Assembly: GCA_958510825.1 (NCBI GenBank)
Contig: OY294045.1
Coordinates: 7,553,916-7,617,915, forward strand
DNA length: 64,000 nt
Direction of reading: 5' to 3'
Source of the DNA: Brachypterus glaber
Taxonomy: Eukaryota > Arthropoda > Insecta > Coleoptera > Kateretidae
Shown here: positions 20,291 through 30,489 of the stretch, piece after piece
How the letters are laid out: every line of letters starts with the position of its first letter
Numbering within the stretch: the stretch's first letter is position 1
Made by a program: the position numbers and the translations under genes
The notes under the pieces: generated by a model
Told to the model about the DNA's origin: nothing
Database searches by the model: none
Seen by the model: the letters and a program-made list of their open reading frames with translations, nothing else

Positions 20291-20631
20291 AAATAATAAT
20301 TAATGCTTAAAATGCAATAAAATTTAATAGAGCTAATATATATATTAATAGCTATATCCCATCATAATAATATTATAATATTATTATTTGTATAATAAAA
20401 ATAGCAAAACAATGTGATGCATTATACTTTAATGACAATATGATATAGTGGTTTAAATTTTAACAGTTATATATAATATAGGTAGATTTATATATTAGTT
20501 ATATCGTATTTTTATACAGGCAGGGAAATGATTACTAAAAACAAATACGTAATATTTAGATTTAGTGGCTTAAAAAATTGTAATTCACAAGCATGTTTTA
20601 ACAAAAAAAGATACTTTATCCAACACCTCAT
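20291..20631. other. Very AT-rich spacer
   Basis: Composed largely of TAATA and TTATA words, including the short palindrome AATAATATTATAATATTATT at 20375. No gene or dispersed repeat was recognised. Confidence 0.35.
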
Positions 20632-20820
20632 CATCATCATCATCATCAGAAGCGGTGTGGTTATTACCAAGTAATAGCCACGGCACTCAGACCTGAGATC
20701 CATTGTGCATGCCGCAGTCATCTAGATGACACGTCATTTGATTAGGATGATATTCCATGGGGGCAGGCATCTAAAAAGGCGATGATCTGCCTAAATCGCT
20801 AGGTTGCACTGATGGTGAAC
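20632..20820 (-). mobile_element. LINE 3' UTR fragment with (GAT)n tail, minus strand
   Basis: Read on the minus strand it has a GC-balanced segment (CTGCGGCATGCACAATGGAT, GAGTGCCGTGGCTATTACTT) and ends in a run of GAT units at 20648-20631. The tail resembles that of the Jockey-type element at 1975, but the body differs. It is probably a severely 5'-truncated LINE; no coding sequence is retained. Confidence 0.6.
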
Positions 20821-20938
20821 CTAAAAATCGCAGTCTTTTTTGTGAGAAGACAGGACATTGTCCCAAAATGTGGGATGAAATCCAACACCTCAATTAGGGC
20901 ATTGCAAAAAATAGTATATTATTTACCAAGTGAGAGAA

Positions 20939-21017
20939 GTTTAACATTTTTGACCTGCGTCAAATTGCGGGATGAGCGCGCTAGCGCGAAGCCCGCAAGA
21001 CGCGGTCTAAAATGTTA
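20939..21017. repeat. Hairpin at the 5' part of a recombinase-remnant element
   Basis: TTTAACATTTT + GACC pairs with GGTC + TAAAATGTTAAA around a CpG-rich loop (GCGCGCTAGCGCG). The right half and the following 70 bases recur at 26230-26345, so it is part of a dispersed element. Confidence 0.7.
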
Positions 21018-21262
21018 AATATTCACACACGTAGAAAATATAGTATTTTTTTCACTAACAGTACAATTAATTAGCTATTTATTTATTTATTTTACTAAAA
21101 TTTAATAAAAAAGCTTATAAATATAAAATATCACGCTGGCCGTTCGCGGCCATTAAAAAACAAATGAACAACTTGACATTTCTGGCAGAAATTTTCTGAT
21201 GATCTGCTAATATTATTAAGTTAGAAAGTGTTTCCGTGTTAAGTTTAATAAAATATATAAAA

Positions 21263-21391
21263 ATGGAAAGTGAAATGCAAAGTGATGATTCTGGTACTCC
21301 CCCAGATATAAGGGGACAGGCAAAAACTGTGAGGGAAAATCTAATGCCTCAAAAATCAATATATGGGGGTTGTACCTCTAGTAATCTATGA
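21263..21391 (+). pseudogene. N-terminal coding stub, possible tyrosine-recombinase (Crypton-like) remnant
   Basis: A 42-codon frame begins MESEMQSDDSGTPPD and continues to NLMPQKSIY before meeting non-coding repeat sequence and a stop. The acidic start followed by a N-L-x-P-x-K-S-x-x-Y pattern resembles the N-terminus of Crypton-like tyrosine recombinases and matches the pattern in the stub at 23278 (LPSKSRKVY). The join to repeat sequence shared with 26994 (ATATATGGGGGTTGTAC) shows that the element lost its middle. The family call is an inference from a short motif. Confidence 0.35.
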
Positions 21392-21741
21392 TCCTAACGG
21401 TAATATATGGGTTGTATAATCTATGGTTGAATATGATGGACCAATGATTTTCACTTTTCGAAGTGTTTTTTGTAAAACATGTTTTATAGGTACTAATTTA
21501 GTTAATATTTTTTAATTTATCATGCAATAAATAAATTTGGTGCCTAAAGACACTTGTAAATAGCAATGATTTAATAATTAAGTGAAACGTCAGAAGCCAA
21601 AACAGCTGAATAAAAATTCATTATTAACCATGGTGCAATTTCATTATTTTTAGAACCTCTGACGTCATAGGTAGAGAAATAATATTTCTACTAATGAAAA
21701 GAACAGTAATAAGGATGTGGTTTTAGGCTGGTGGTGAAAAA
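21356..21741 (+). repeat. Dispersed element 3' part, copy 1 (copy 2 at 26994-27385)
   Basis: About 385 bases, with ATCTATGGTTGAATATGATG, TGTAAAACATGTTTTATAGG, GGTGCCTAAAGACACTTG and CCATGGTGCAATTTCATT, nearly identical to 26994-27385. Together with the hairpin at 20939 and its match at 26230, both loci hold the two ends of one element with different middles. Confidence 0.85.
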
Positions 21742-21885
21742 AACACTTTTTTATAATTTTTGGACTTTTTGAAGTGTTTCTATTGCAAAACTATGCTTGC
21801 ATACCAAATTTCAGGTTACTTGAACATTTTTTGACCCCCGCCCAACTCAGGTATAATAATGAGGTATTTGTATTGTTTATTTATA

Positions 21886-22565
21886 CATATTTTTTATTTA
21901 TATCGCCAACATTGGTATTTAATAATTTACTTGTGATATAAAATTCTACAATGTGTGTATCGTATACAATATGTTCTCATACTAACATAGAGAACGTGCT
22001 GGTACATTTGGATCCCCACGCAACATGTGTTTATTAATACTGTAACATTTGGTAAATTAGATCACAGTTATAGTTTGGTATACTTTAAGTTGTAGTTGTT
22101 GTGTACTCAATCTACTTTTTTAGTATGTTACAGTATTTAGTAAAATAACAATCGATAAATAATACAAAAATTTTAGTAATAAATAATACAGAGAAACGTA
22201 AAAAAAGGATCGATTATTTTGTCAGTGTGTAATTGTGTGTGGTTATATTATTACTAAAAATTTTGGTATTATTTAGCGATTGTTAATTTTTCTGAATACT
22301 GTAATATACTTTTAACTAGGGCAGTAATACTTAACAACAACTCAAAGTACACCATACTATAAGTGTGATATACTTTACCAAATGTTACAGTAATTTTTAC
22401 TATAACATGCTTGTATTAATAAACACATGTTGCGTGGGGATCCAAATGTATCAGCACGTTGTGATGTGGTAGTATGGCAACATATTGTATAAAATACACA
22501 CATTGTAGTATTTAATATCACAAATAAAATATTAAATAATGGTGGCAGTATAAATAACAAATATG
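21886..22565. mobile_element. Foldback element, 680 bp
   Basis: Arms of about 330 bases: ATTTGGATCCCCACGCAACA at 22007 is mirrored by TGTTGCGTGGGGATCCAAAT at 22427, and ACAATGTGTGTATCGTATAC at 21948 by the complementary run ending near 22513. The centre is near 22215. Divergence between the arms is appreciable, so it is not recent. No transposase frame. Confidence 0.8.
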
Positions 22566-23277
22566 TATTTACAAATAAAATTTAGTATTAAAATTACAAT
22601 AACATTTTCTAAATCTAAAACTTAATACAAACTTTTCATTTTTTAAAACTAGGTAAATATTTTATATATAAAAATATTTTATATAAATAAAGTATTTTTA
22701 TCCTCGTAACAAGTCTCTAACACAAGTATTACAAATTCTTCATATTAGAATTTTTCCTCTCTGTGTACATAAATTTTGAAAAATTTGAAAATAAGCCAAT
22801 AATCCGGTGGTTATCACTCAATTATTTATCCATTTATATTATTTAAAACCCATTATATTTCAATGTAATTTTAAAATAAAGTAAGAGGGATTTGGCGTAC
22901 AATTATTATGTATTATTTATAATATAAATATTATATAGAATAATTATCTTTTTCTTCAAGTGTACTAAAATGTTCATATTTTATAACTGAACACACTAGT
23001 TAAAAGTGATCTATATTTTTACAGTAAAAAAATGAGTTCATTGTTGTACGCCGTAAAAAAAAGTTAGTTAGCAAAACCACTACTGGCGGCAGCACTCTTT
23101 GACTTTGACGACAGCCATACTTCAAACTTGTTTAATATGTAAACAGGTAGTTGACAATAGATCTCATTGGTGGCAGTAATTTGAAAGGCAGTACCTTGCC
23201 TCACAACCCCACTTATATTGTAAACAGGTGGTTGACTCAAGATTCTGTGCAAAAACCTTGTGTGAAATTGATTAAAA
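22566..23277. other. AT-rich spacer; short internal repeat near the end
   Basis: Mostly featureless. GTAAACAGGTAGTTGAC (23140) and GTAAACAGGTGGTTGAC (23219) are spaced 79 bases apart within a less AT-rich stretch that leads into the coding stub at 23278 and is probably its 5' untranslated part. Confidence 0.4.
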
Positions 23278-23460
23278 ATGATTGAAGAATATATGGTTTA
23301 TAGACCTACAAATCTCTCCGAAATTGCAAATGCTACATTAGACAAGTTACCATCGAAATCGCGAAAAGTGTACGATTTAGCCTACGAAAAAAAATTAAAA
23401 TGAGCTAAGGAAGTTTGTTTCGAAAGGGTTTTATTGGCCTATTTTAATTAAAAAAAACAT
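23278..23460 (+). pseudogene. Truncated tyrosine-recombinase-like (Crypton-type) N-terminal domain
   Basis: An ATG frame reads LSEIANATLDKLPSKSRKVY, then DLAYEKKLK and a stop. Shifting frame at that point continues as WAKEVCFERVLLAYFN. The pattern LPxKSRxxY, YEK, W and VLLAYF is that of the N-terminal helical domain of Crypton-like tyrosine recombinases found in insect and other animal genomes (recalled pattern, not searched). Only about 60 residues survive; the catalytic R-H-R-Y part is absent. A single-base deletion near 23396 breaks the frame. Confidence 0.5.
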
Positions 23461-23511
23461 ACTTTATTACTGAATAAATTAAATTCATAAATTAATATTT
23501 TAATAAATATA

Positions 23512-23900
23512 TACCGGGTGTTTGTTTTAACCTGAAACTTTCAAATATCTCGAATACTATGCATTTTAGAAAAAAAAAATGTCGGACAAAATATGTTTAT
23601 TTTAATGGTGGAAACAAAATGGAGCATTTATTTTTTACGGATATTTACGTTTTCAAGGTCATTTCAAGGTCAACTATGTTTTTTTTTTAAGTACAAACAT
23701 ATATTTTTTTACTGTTATTTAATTTCCCTCAAAAAAATTTTGTAAAAAACTATTTTTGATCGAACTTTTAGTTGCAGAGATAACACAGCCACACAAAATT
23801 AAAAAAGTTGCATCTCCGACGAGTTTGACTAGTCAATCCCTCTGTATTTTGAGCCGTTGAATCCGAATCTAAAGTCTAAATTTGAAGTACACTAAGTATA
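23512..23900 (+). repeat. ACCGGGTGTTT-type repeat, half copy
   Basis: Starts ACCGGGTGTTTGTTTTAACC and continues TGAAACTTTCAAATATCTCG. The block TAGTTGCAGAGATAACACAG with TTGCATCTCCGACGAGTTTG (23771-23830) recurs in both arms of the palindrome at 36305-36713, which ends with the mirror CACCCGGTAT. This copy has only one side. Confidence 0.75.
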
Positions 23901-24365
23901 ATTTGATACCTTTGTTGTAGTGTTGTAGTGCTGCTCAGCGTTATTAAGATTTTAATAGGCTTTTCTGTTTCTTAAATTGTAATTTAATAAAGCTTAATAC
24001 CTAGGTATTATAAAACTTTCAAGACTTCTATAAAAACATGTGTATAGGTATTTTTTATTGATCTTCGTGTATCAAATAAAATGCTAGAACACTGTATGTA
24101 TACTTGTTCCCAGAACTTTCATTAATACTTTTACAAAGAAGCAGAGGTTTACAGGTGCTCTGTTCAAAAACATCGTTTGATAATTTCTAGCAGTACTTGG
24201 GCGTTGTACTGTTAAAAATTAACTCGCACCCGGGGAATGAAGTGAGGGGATGGTGGTATGCAAAAGAATGTGCATAGGCATGTTTGCATTCCTTACATTA
24301 TTTTCAGGTGGCAATTGAAAAAATCAGACAGGACGTTCTATAGGTTTCTATACGATCGTAAAAAT
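23901..24365. other. Spacer, nothing firmly recognised
   Basis: No gene. ACATTATTTTCAG ending near 24307 is splice-acceptor-like but is followed by the weak donor GTGGCA and has no further support. Confidence 0.3.
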
Positions 24366-25335
24366 TACACAGGCCCACAAAAAAAAATTGGAGTCTTGGA
24401 TTCCAATATTTTTTCCCGCTGAAACTGAATCCGCAATCCGTCAGGATTTTGACATAACCTCAAAAAACACCCGAAAAACTAGTGAAACCTCTAAAATCAT
24501 CTACGCCATACCACTGTCACCCCTCTGTCCCCAAATTGCTAATTTTAAAACCCCAGAAACCCATAATCCCCTAATCTCATAATACCATAGCCGCATAACC
24601 TTCAAACCCAGTAACCTCATTAAGTAGAAAAATCTAGTTTGGGAAAACAGAAAAAAATCTTCAGTTTTTTTTTGTGGAACATAGTCATAGGTAAGTAACT
24701 CTATAACCCCAAAATCCTCCAACACCATAACCTCAAAATCCCTTCACTTCGTAACCCCATATACTATATCCCCTAAATCCCGTTGTCCTATTCTGTGGAG
24801 AAGTCCGGTTAAAAAAAGTAATGAAGTAGACCTTGATTCATGACTTCACTCAAAAAACTCTCATGATTTTTAGAACCGGATTTCTCCACAGAATAGGATG
24901 ATGGGGTTAAGAGGTTATAATATATGGGTTAGGGAGTGAAGGGGTTAGGAGGTGTGATGGGATTTTAAGGTTATACAGTTACTTATTCATGACTATATTC
25001 TACAAGAAAATTTCACGGAATTGTTCTGTTTTCCCGAACCAGATTTTTCTACTTAATGAGGTTACGGGATTTTGAGGTTATGGAGTAATGGTATTCCGAG
25101 GTGAGGGGATTATGGGGTTACGAAATTACGAATTTGGAGGAAGGGGGTGAAAGTGGTATGGAGTAGATGATTTTAGCTGTTTCAGTAGTTTTTCGAGTGT
25201 TTTTTGAGGTTATGTCAAAATCCTGACGTGTAGGGGTTAAACGGGTTACGGATTCAGTTTCAGCGGGAAAAAATACATAGGAATATTATATTGGAATGCA
25301 AGACTCACAAAAAAAAAATTGTGGGCTTGTGTTAT
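24366..25335. mobile_element. Foldback element, 970 bp, with quasi-tandem CCCCATAACCT words
   Basis: The termini ACACAGGCCCACAAAAAAAA and the complementary TTTGTGGGCTTGTGT match, as do GAATCCGCAATCC (24428) with GGATTCAG (25251), and TTCTGTGGAGAAGTCCGGTT (24791) with AACCGGATTTCTCCACAGAA (24875). Both arms are built from words such as ATAACCCCAAAATCC, so an open frame of about 75 codons appears on each strand by repetition alone. Arm identity is modest; no transposase. Confidence 0.8.
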
Positions 25336-26204
25336 TAAGCACACATCCTCGTGATTCGCGAATTGTCCGGACGTTGTAAATATCGCCGAAAATCATTCGG
25401 ATTTATGATTTATCATAAATCGGACTGATTCCCGAGAATATATCGTTCATAAGCGATATATTTTTCTCCTGTATACCACGTGTGACACAACATTTAATGG
25501 CGGCAATTTAACGGAGCGTCGCGTTCGATCGTTCGAAAATCCACACAATCAGAGGCGGCTGCTTTTATCGTTTTATCAAATGATTTTCTACCAAGAGGAG
25601 GATGTCAATTATTCTATTTCGGCAGGATGGTTAGACTGGGATGAAGAAAAAGGCAATTTGCGAATTGGCAACGTCAAAATAATTTACATTTTAAAGTATA
25701 AAGTGATTCGATCTTTTTTTTTTGTTCGATTAATGCATTGCAGTACATTGCGAACATGACAACTGTCATCTACAAAACTTTGATGATATGAATTATATTA
25801 CTGTATATAAATCGAGTCGAAAGTACAAAAAGATCGGTAAGCCCAAACTTACAGTATAGATCTTTTGCGCCGATGTTGCCAGTGCGAAAACACCAAGGCT
25901 ATGTCAAAACGAAAAATTTTAGGTTAGCTTGACTTTTAAGCAGCGTCTCTCTCAACATACATGTACATGTAATATTCCTAAAAAATGGTAAAATTGCAAG
26001 TTAAATCCCGTAAATTTTACGTGCACCTGCTTGGCAATATATTACCTCTGATTCAGCAAGTAAATTTACACTTTTTTTTTCTAGTGTAGAAGGCTTTTTT
26101 TACAGATTTAATTAGTGCAAGAACCGAAAATTAATTTTTTCGAGATACGAGGTTTTGAAATTTACAAGTCTATATATTTTTTAAATGACTACGATAAAAA
26201 TAAT
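25336..26204. other. Low-repeat, partly CpG-rich region
   Basis: 25340-25700 has many CpG dinucleotides (TTCGCGAATTGTCCGGACG, CGGAGCGTCGCGTTCGATCG) and the short dyad CCGATTTATGATAAATC, and I saw no second copy in the window. It could be host regulatory DNA or an unrecognised element. 25700-26204 is AT-rich and featureless. Confidence 0.35.
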
Positions 26205-26345
26205 GCGCTAGAAATGAAAATAATAGTATATTATTAGCGCGTAGCCCGCAAGACGCGGTCTAAAATGTTAAATCTTCACTCACGTGGAAAATATTGTATT
26301 TTTTCACTATTTTACTAAAATTTAATGAAAAAGCTACTTTCTTTA
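26205..26345 (+). repeat. Dispersed element 5' part, copy 2 (matches 20980-21110)
   Basis: TAGCCCGCAAGACGCGGTCT followed by AAAATGTTAAATCTTCACTC and CGTGGAAAATATTGTATTTT matches 20985-21060. Only the right half of the hairpin is kept. Confidence 0.75.
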
Positions 26346-26477
26346 GTTAATTTTTCTTCAAGTTCTTCCCTCCTCAATACAACTCCTCCTCCTACTGATT
26401 TTAATGAAACCGAAAACCCCACAGTACCCCACATCTTTGATACAAATTTACCTCATACAGAACACATAATAATTTAA
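26325..26477 (+). CDS. Small open frame, 50 codons, unknown
   Basis: Begins MKKLLSLVNFSSSSSLLN, continues with TTPPPTDFNETENPTVPH and ends HTEHIII. Its Ser/Pro/Thr-rich make-up and lack of low-complexity A/T codons are unlike random AT-rich sequence, and it lies between the two ends of the element that holds a recombinase stub at the other locus. It may be a fragment of that element's protein, but no domain is recognisable. Confidence 0.25.
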   Translation: MKKLLSLVNFSSSSSLLNTTPPPTDFNETENPTVPHIFDTNLPHTEHIII

Positions 26478-26647
26478 CAGTAAAAAAGAGAAATAAATAT
26501 ACCAATAACGTCATATAAATATGTCTTGCAGAAATCGTACAATTAACTATAATTTTTTTAAGTAGTTTACAAAATTACTAATTACTTTTGTTAATAAATA
26601 TGTCATTTTAAAAAATAAACAATTTTATTTTAAGGTTATATCAACAA

Positions 26648-26909
26648 AAGACCAAATTAGTAAGGACAGAAATTTTTAATTTTAAACAAAATTATAAAAA
26701 TATTAATTTATTATTCCATCAATCTATTTTCTAATCATCGTACAGAGTGATATTGGTAGACTGACAGTCCAAACCAAGAGTCAACTTAATCAGCGTGCAG
26801 AGTTGACTCTTGGTACTGAAGAGGGCCAGCAGCCCGAAACTGTCAGTCTACCAATATCACTCTGTACGATGATTAGAAAATAGATTGATGGAATAATAAG
26901 ACCAAATTA
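26648..26909. mobile_element. Hammerhead retroelement, compact inverted copy with 12-bp target duplication
   Basis: AAGACCAAATTA is present at 26648-26659 and 26898-26909. Between them are two inverted arms (CCATCAATCTATTTTCTAAT, then GTACAGAGTGATATTGGTAG, and their complements) around a short centre. The left arm's ribozyme is cut short after GACTGACAGT; the right arm keeps a complete ribozyme. Head-to-head partial copies bounded by target duplications are reported for Penelope-like elements. Confidence 0.85.
26798..26864 (+). ncRNA. Type I hammerhead ribozyme, best copy (extended stem I)
   Basis: The core spans 26810-26854: TTGGTA, CTGAAGA, stem II GGGC with loop CAGCA and GCCC, GAAAC, stem III ACTG/CAGT, cleavage after GTC, then TACCAA. 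Beyond an internal loop (TGACTC opposite TATC), CAGAGT (26798-26803) pairs with ACTCTG (26859-26864). An internal loop in stem I is where natural type I hammerheads make the tertiary contact that speeds cleavage. All invariant core bases are present. Confidence 0.9.
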
Positions 26910-26993
26910 TTTGTGCTGCGCAAATTGCGCAAGGCTTGGAGCAAGGCATATGCAACCTATAAATTGTCGTTTTACGAGTTGAATATCTAATAT

Positions 26994-27385
26994 CTAATAT
27001 ATGGGGGTTGTACATACCTCTAGTAATCTATGATCTTTACGGTAATCTATGGGTTGTATAATCTATGGTTGAATATTATGGATCAATGATTTTCAATTTT
27101 CGAAGTGTTTTTTGTAAAACATGTTTTATAGGTGCTAATTTAGTTAATATTTTTTAATTTATCATGCAATAAATAAATTTGGTGCCTAAAAACACTTGTA
27201 AATAGCAATGTGATTTAATAATTATGTGAAACGTCAGATGCCAAAACAGTTGAATAAAAATTCATTATTAACCATGGTGCAATTTCATTATTTTTAGAAC
27301 CTCTGACGTCACAGGGAGAGAAATAATATTTCTACCAATAAAAAGAACAGTAATAAAGATGTGCTTTTAGGCTGGTGATGATAAA
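26994..27385 (+). repeat. Dispersed element 3' part, copy 2 (of 21356-21741)
   Basis: Near-identical to 21356-21741 from ATATATGGGGGTTGTAC through AGATGTGCTTTTAGGCTGG. Sequence between the hammerhead insertion and this block (AAATTGCGCAAGGCTTGG, TAAATTGTCGTTTTACG) is present here but missing at the other locus. Confidence 0.85.
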
Positions 27386-28520
27386 AATTAATTTCTTATT
27401 ATTTTTAAGGTATTTTTCAGGTTTTGCTAGCATCTATTTGCAACGATTATCCAAATTTTTTTTTGTGGGATGTTATTTTTAATTTTTTGGTACAAGTACA
27501 TAAAACTAATTCCCTTCTTTAAAAAAAATGAGTACGGAATTAAAATATTTTATACACAAAGCAAAATGAAAAACTAATATAGTAAGTATTTACGAAACTT
27601 GTTGAAAATACTTGATATAAACATACCTATTTAACTAATTAAAAAAAATCATTACTTTGTTTCAAGTACATTTAGTAATTGTTTCCGAAAAACTAGTAGT
27701 AGTACTATTTTTCATAATTTTAAGTATTTTATATATTCAGTATAAATATCCACTTACCATCTTTCATTTAGGTTTTTTTTAAACACAATATATGAAACTG
27801 TATTATTCAAACCAAGAACTTTTACTTCATTCAAGTTTTAATCTATTGATCTAATTACGTTAGGTAATAAATTTCAAAGCAATTTCAAGCAAAAAAATAT
27901 ATTTAAGTAAGTACCTATAGTATATTCAACTTCGAAATGCAGTAAGTGTAAACAAAAGCACGTGACAACAAAGGATTTAGTGACAGGGTAGGGCTCAAAA
28001 CAAAATATTTCTATATAACGGTCCATTGCAATGCATTGTACGCTTCATCGCAAGTACTCACGTACTGACCTGTTTAATTTTCTACATCCCTACTCTCGCA
28101 ACATTCGAGTGTTTTAACCAATGAAACCAAGCGCCAGCTGCCGTGTGCACGATTGTTTTATTTACCTCTAGTGAATCTTGAATTTGAATATTCTATAATA
28201 TGCTTACTTTTGAGCCAGTTAATCTGATTACGGACTTATTTTAGTAAAACGTTTTCTTTGAAAATTTTTCCTTTTTGTTCATACTAATTTTTAGTTCCCT
28301 TAAGGGATGAAAGTATGTTTGCCTGTGCTTTGGCAGCATTGGCTCCTGGAGAGATCTTAAGTGATACCAAAGAGGGAGAAACTAACAAAAGTTTGAACTT
28401 AGGTTTTGTCATAGGACAAAAGACCAATTAATGCGTGATGATTTTTAACAAGAATTTTCTGAAGTGCCGTTTCTTCTTTTTTACTTTAAAAGGTTTTATT
28501 ATAATTATTAGATGAGAAAT
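27386..28520. other. Spacer with a dispersed-repeat segment
   Basis: 27650-27850 is the plus-strand relative of 11320-11560. 27950-28240 is less AT-rich, with CACGTG at 27960 and CAGCTG at 28135, but no promoter or coding evidence. No gene is supported. Confidence 0.35.
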
Positions 28521-29161
28521 ACACTATTACAAAAAATTAAGGGAACATAAAATGTTTATTTTTTTAGTGTTTTTTGAAGGTCTGTTACTGTATCTTTGTG
28601 ATAAATGGTATTATCGAAATGAAAACAAAAGCATTTTAAAGCCTCAAGTTTCTAGTGTCTAGATCTTTTGGCAGAACATTTTTATAAGCTATCGTTATCG
28701 CACAATCATAAGACATAGCGCATACTATTATTGAGGGGTCTTATAGGAAATTTATTCATGTTTCTAAAGCTGTCTTTAAATTTATTGTGAGATCATAGGT
28801 TGCTGAGATATCGATAAACAAAGACAAAAGGATGATTTTTCATCGAAAATCGCATATCTCAGAGAAAAATAGACAGAGAGACAAAAAAAACCTTGAAACT
28901 GAATCAACAAGCTAACTGACCTATATATTGGTTTAAGTAAAAAAATAATCCCGAGCCCGTGGACCCTTAAATATTCCTTATGATTATGCCATAACCATAG
29001 CACACAAAAATTTTTTTGTCAAAAGATCTCGAAACTAGAAGCTTAATGATTTTTAATGCTTTTTTTTTTTCAATGCAACCATTTTTCACAAAGATACAGC
29101 TCTTCAAGAAACACTAAAAGAAATTAAAAGTTTTTTGTTCCCTTAATTTTTTGTAGTAGTA
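28521..29161. mobile_element. Foldback element, 640 bp, possible TA-target (Tc1/mariner-like)
   Basis: The left end TTACAAAAAATTAAGGGAAC is mirrored by the right end GTTCCCTTAATTTTTTGTAG. Pairing continues through TTTTAGTGTTTTTTGAAG and CTTCAAGAAACACTAAAAG, and further in through AAGTTTCTAGTGTCTAGATC and its diverged complement (GATCTCGAAACTAGAAGC). TA is present at both outer borders, but a short TA match is weak evidence. No transposase. Confidence 0.75.
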
Positions 29162-29236
29162 TAAATTAATTTTATAAAATGACTGAAATAAGTATCAGAA
29201 TTTGAAAAATATACTATTATTCTTCGATTCTAAGAC

Positions 29237-29332
29237 AGATTAATTGGTTAGAGCATCTGGGAACAGATAGGTTCATATCCCATTTAAAGAACAACTTTTT
29301 TCTGATATTCATTCATTCAATTCATTTATTCT
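29237..29332 (+). mobile_element. Possible tRNA-like SINE head
   Basis: TTAATTGGTTAGAGCATC looks like box A of a tRNA gene, and AGGTTCATATCCC about 30 bases on looks like box B. An ATTC-repeat run (29309-29325) follows, as in SINE tails. The acceptor stem does not pair, so it is not a functional tRNA gene. Confidence 0.4.
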
Positions 29333-29339
29333 GCCATAG

Positions 29340-29560
29340 CGAGATTTTTTTTCAAAACAGCAATAGATGGCGCACAAGTCTACATCAATCTAATGACTAT
29401 ATTCCTTTTGTGAATAAAGTCTAAAAACGTTTTCTTAATCAGCGTGCAAAGTTGACTTTTGGTACTGAAGAGGGCCAGCAGCCCGAAACTGTCAGTCTAC
29501 CAATATCACTGTACGATGATTAAAAAATATATTGATGGAAAAATATATCTTTTTTTTTCC
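29340..29560 (+). mobile_element. Hammerhead retroelement unit, plus-strand copy
   Basis: CAATAGATGGCGCACAAGTC, CTATATTCCTTTTGTGAATA and AACGTTTTCTTAATCAGCGT precede the ribozyme, in the order seen in reverse at 15690-15790. GTACGATGATTAAAAAATAT then ATTGATGGAA follow. A single unit, without the inverted partner. Confidence 0.8.
29459..29503 (+). ncRNA. Type I hammerhead ribozyme, copy at 29.46 kb (core intact)
   Basis: TTGGTA, CTGAAGA, GGGC with loop CAGCA and GCCC, GAAAC, ACTG/CAGT, GTC cleavage triplet, TACCAA. The outer stem I helix is weaker than at 26798 (only AGT/ACT pairs beyond the internal loop). Confidence 0.87.
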
Positions 29561-30489
29561 TATATAAAAAAATGTTTATAAATAAAATATTTTTCAAATT
29601 TGAAGGTAGAAAGACCCCTTAAATCATTCGTCTGTGCTTAAGATGCATTTTATATCCTTACATGAATACATATAAATAATAGTGTACCACAAAGAAAAGC
29701 AAGCCGTGAAGATATGTAAAGCTGCGCATTCCGTTATATACTATTCACTGTAAATGGTATTTTGCATTTTCCCAAATGCTTAAGAAAACTAAAAAAAAAC
29801 TAACAAAAATTTACATTTTTCAAATAAGATCTTTTTTTAAAAAACGAAAAATAAAAAAAAAACATTTCAAAAAAATCTCAAACGATAGGTAACTAACAAT
29901 TTATTTTTTTTTATTTTTATTAAAAAAAAATATTTATGTGAAGGTTTTTCATTTTTCAAAAAAGATTAACCCCATACCTTTTTTGTTTTTGAGGGGATTA
30001 CTTTCAAAATTGGTAGAATTGATCCTTATAATAAAAGTAATTTTTACTAAAAAAGTAACGTTAATCAGAATTTTCTTCCAGATTTTTTCGATTTTTTAAA
30101 AAGTTTAACCCCCCCATAACTCTTTGTTTTGGAAGGGGTTACTTTCAAAAACAATAAGTATCTTACCCCCATAGAACTTGATTTTTCCTAAAAATTTCAA
30201 GTCAATCGGATTATTCGTTTTTGAGTTATCGTGTCCACAAAAATCGTGACATTAGACGGATAGACGGACGGACAGACGGACAAAAAAAATCTTATTTTTC
30301 ATAAAACTAATTTTTATCCAAGAACTTTTTGTCTAGAATGATTTTTGAAAATTTTGGAAAATTCGAAACTACCGCATAATACCTACTATTCTATCGTAGG
30401 TGCTGTGAATAGTATAATAATGATATATTCTTTGAATAAAACTGATAAAATGATCCTGCTCTAAGGACTTTGCTTGCTACAACACTTAA
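29561..30489. other. AT-rich region ending in a GACGGACAGACGGAC-type repeat
   Basis: Poly-T and poly-A rich. 30130-30290 has the block TTTTTGAGTTATCGTGTCCA followed by GACGGACGGACAGACGG. Related blocks occur at 35755-35815, 37335-37395 and 43435-43505, each with GAGTTATCG then GGACAGAC. This is a dispersed family; I do not know the parent element. Confidence 0.55.

Noticed and set aside
24388..24728. Two opposed frames in the 24.4 kb foldback
   Set aside because: They arise from the repeated ATAACCCC-type word, which lacks stops in some frames.
29237..29300. Possible tRNA gene
   Set aside because: Box A and B-like words are present, but no acceptor stem pairs and a SINE-like ATTC tail follows.
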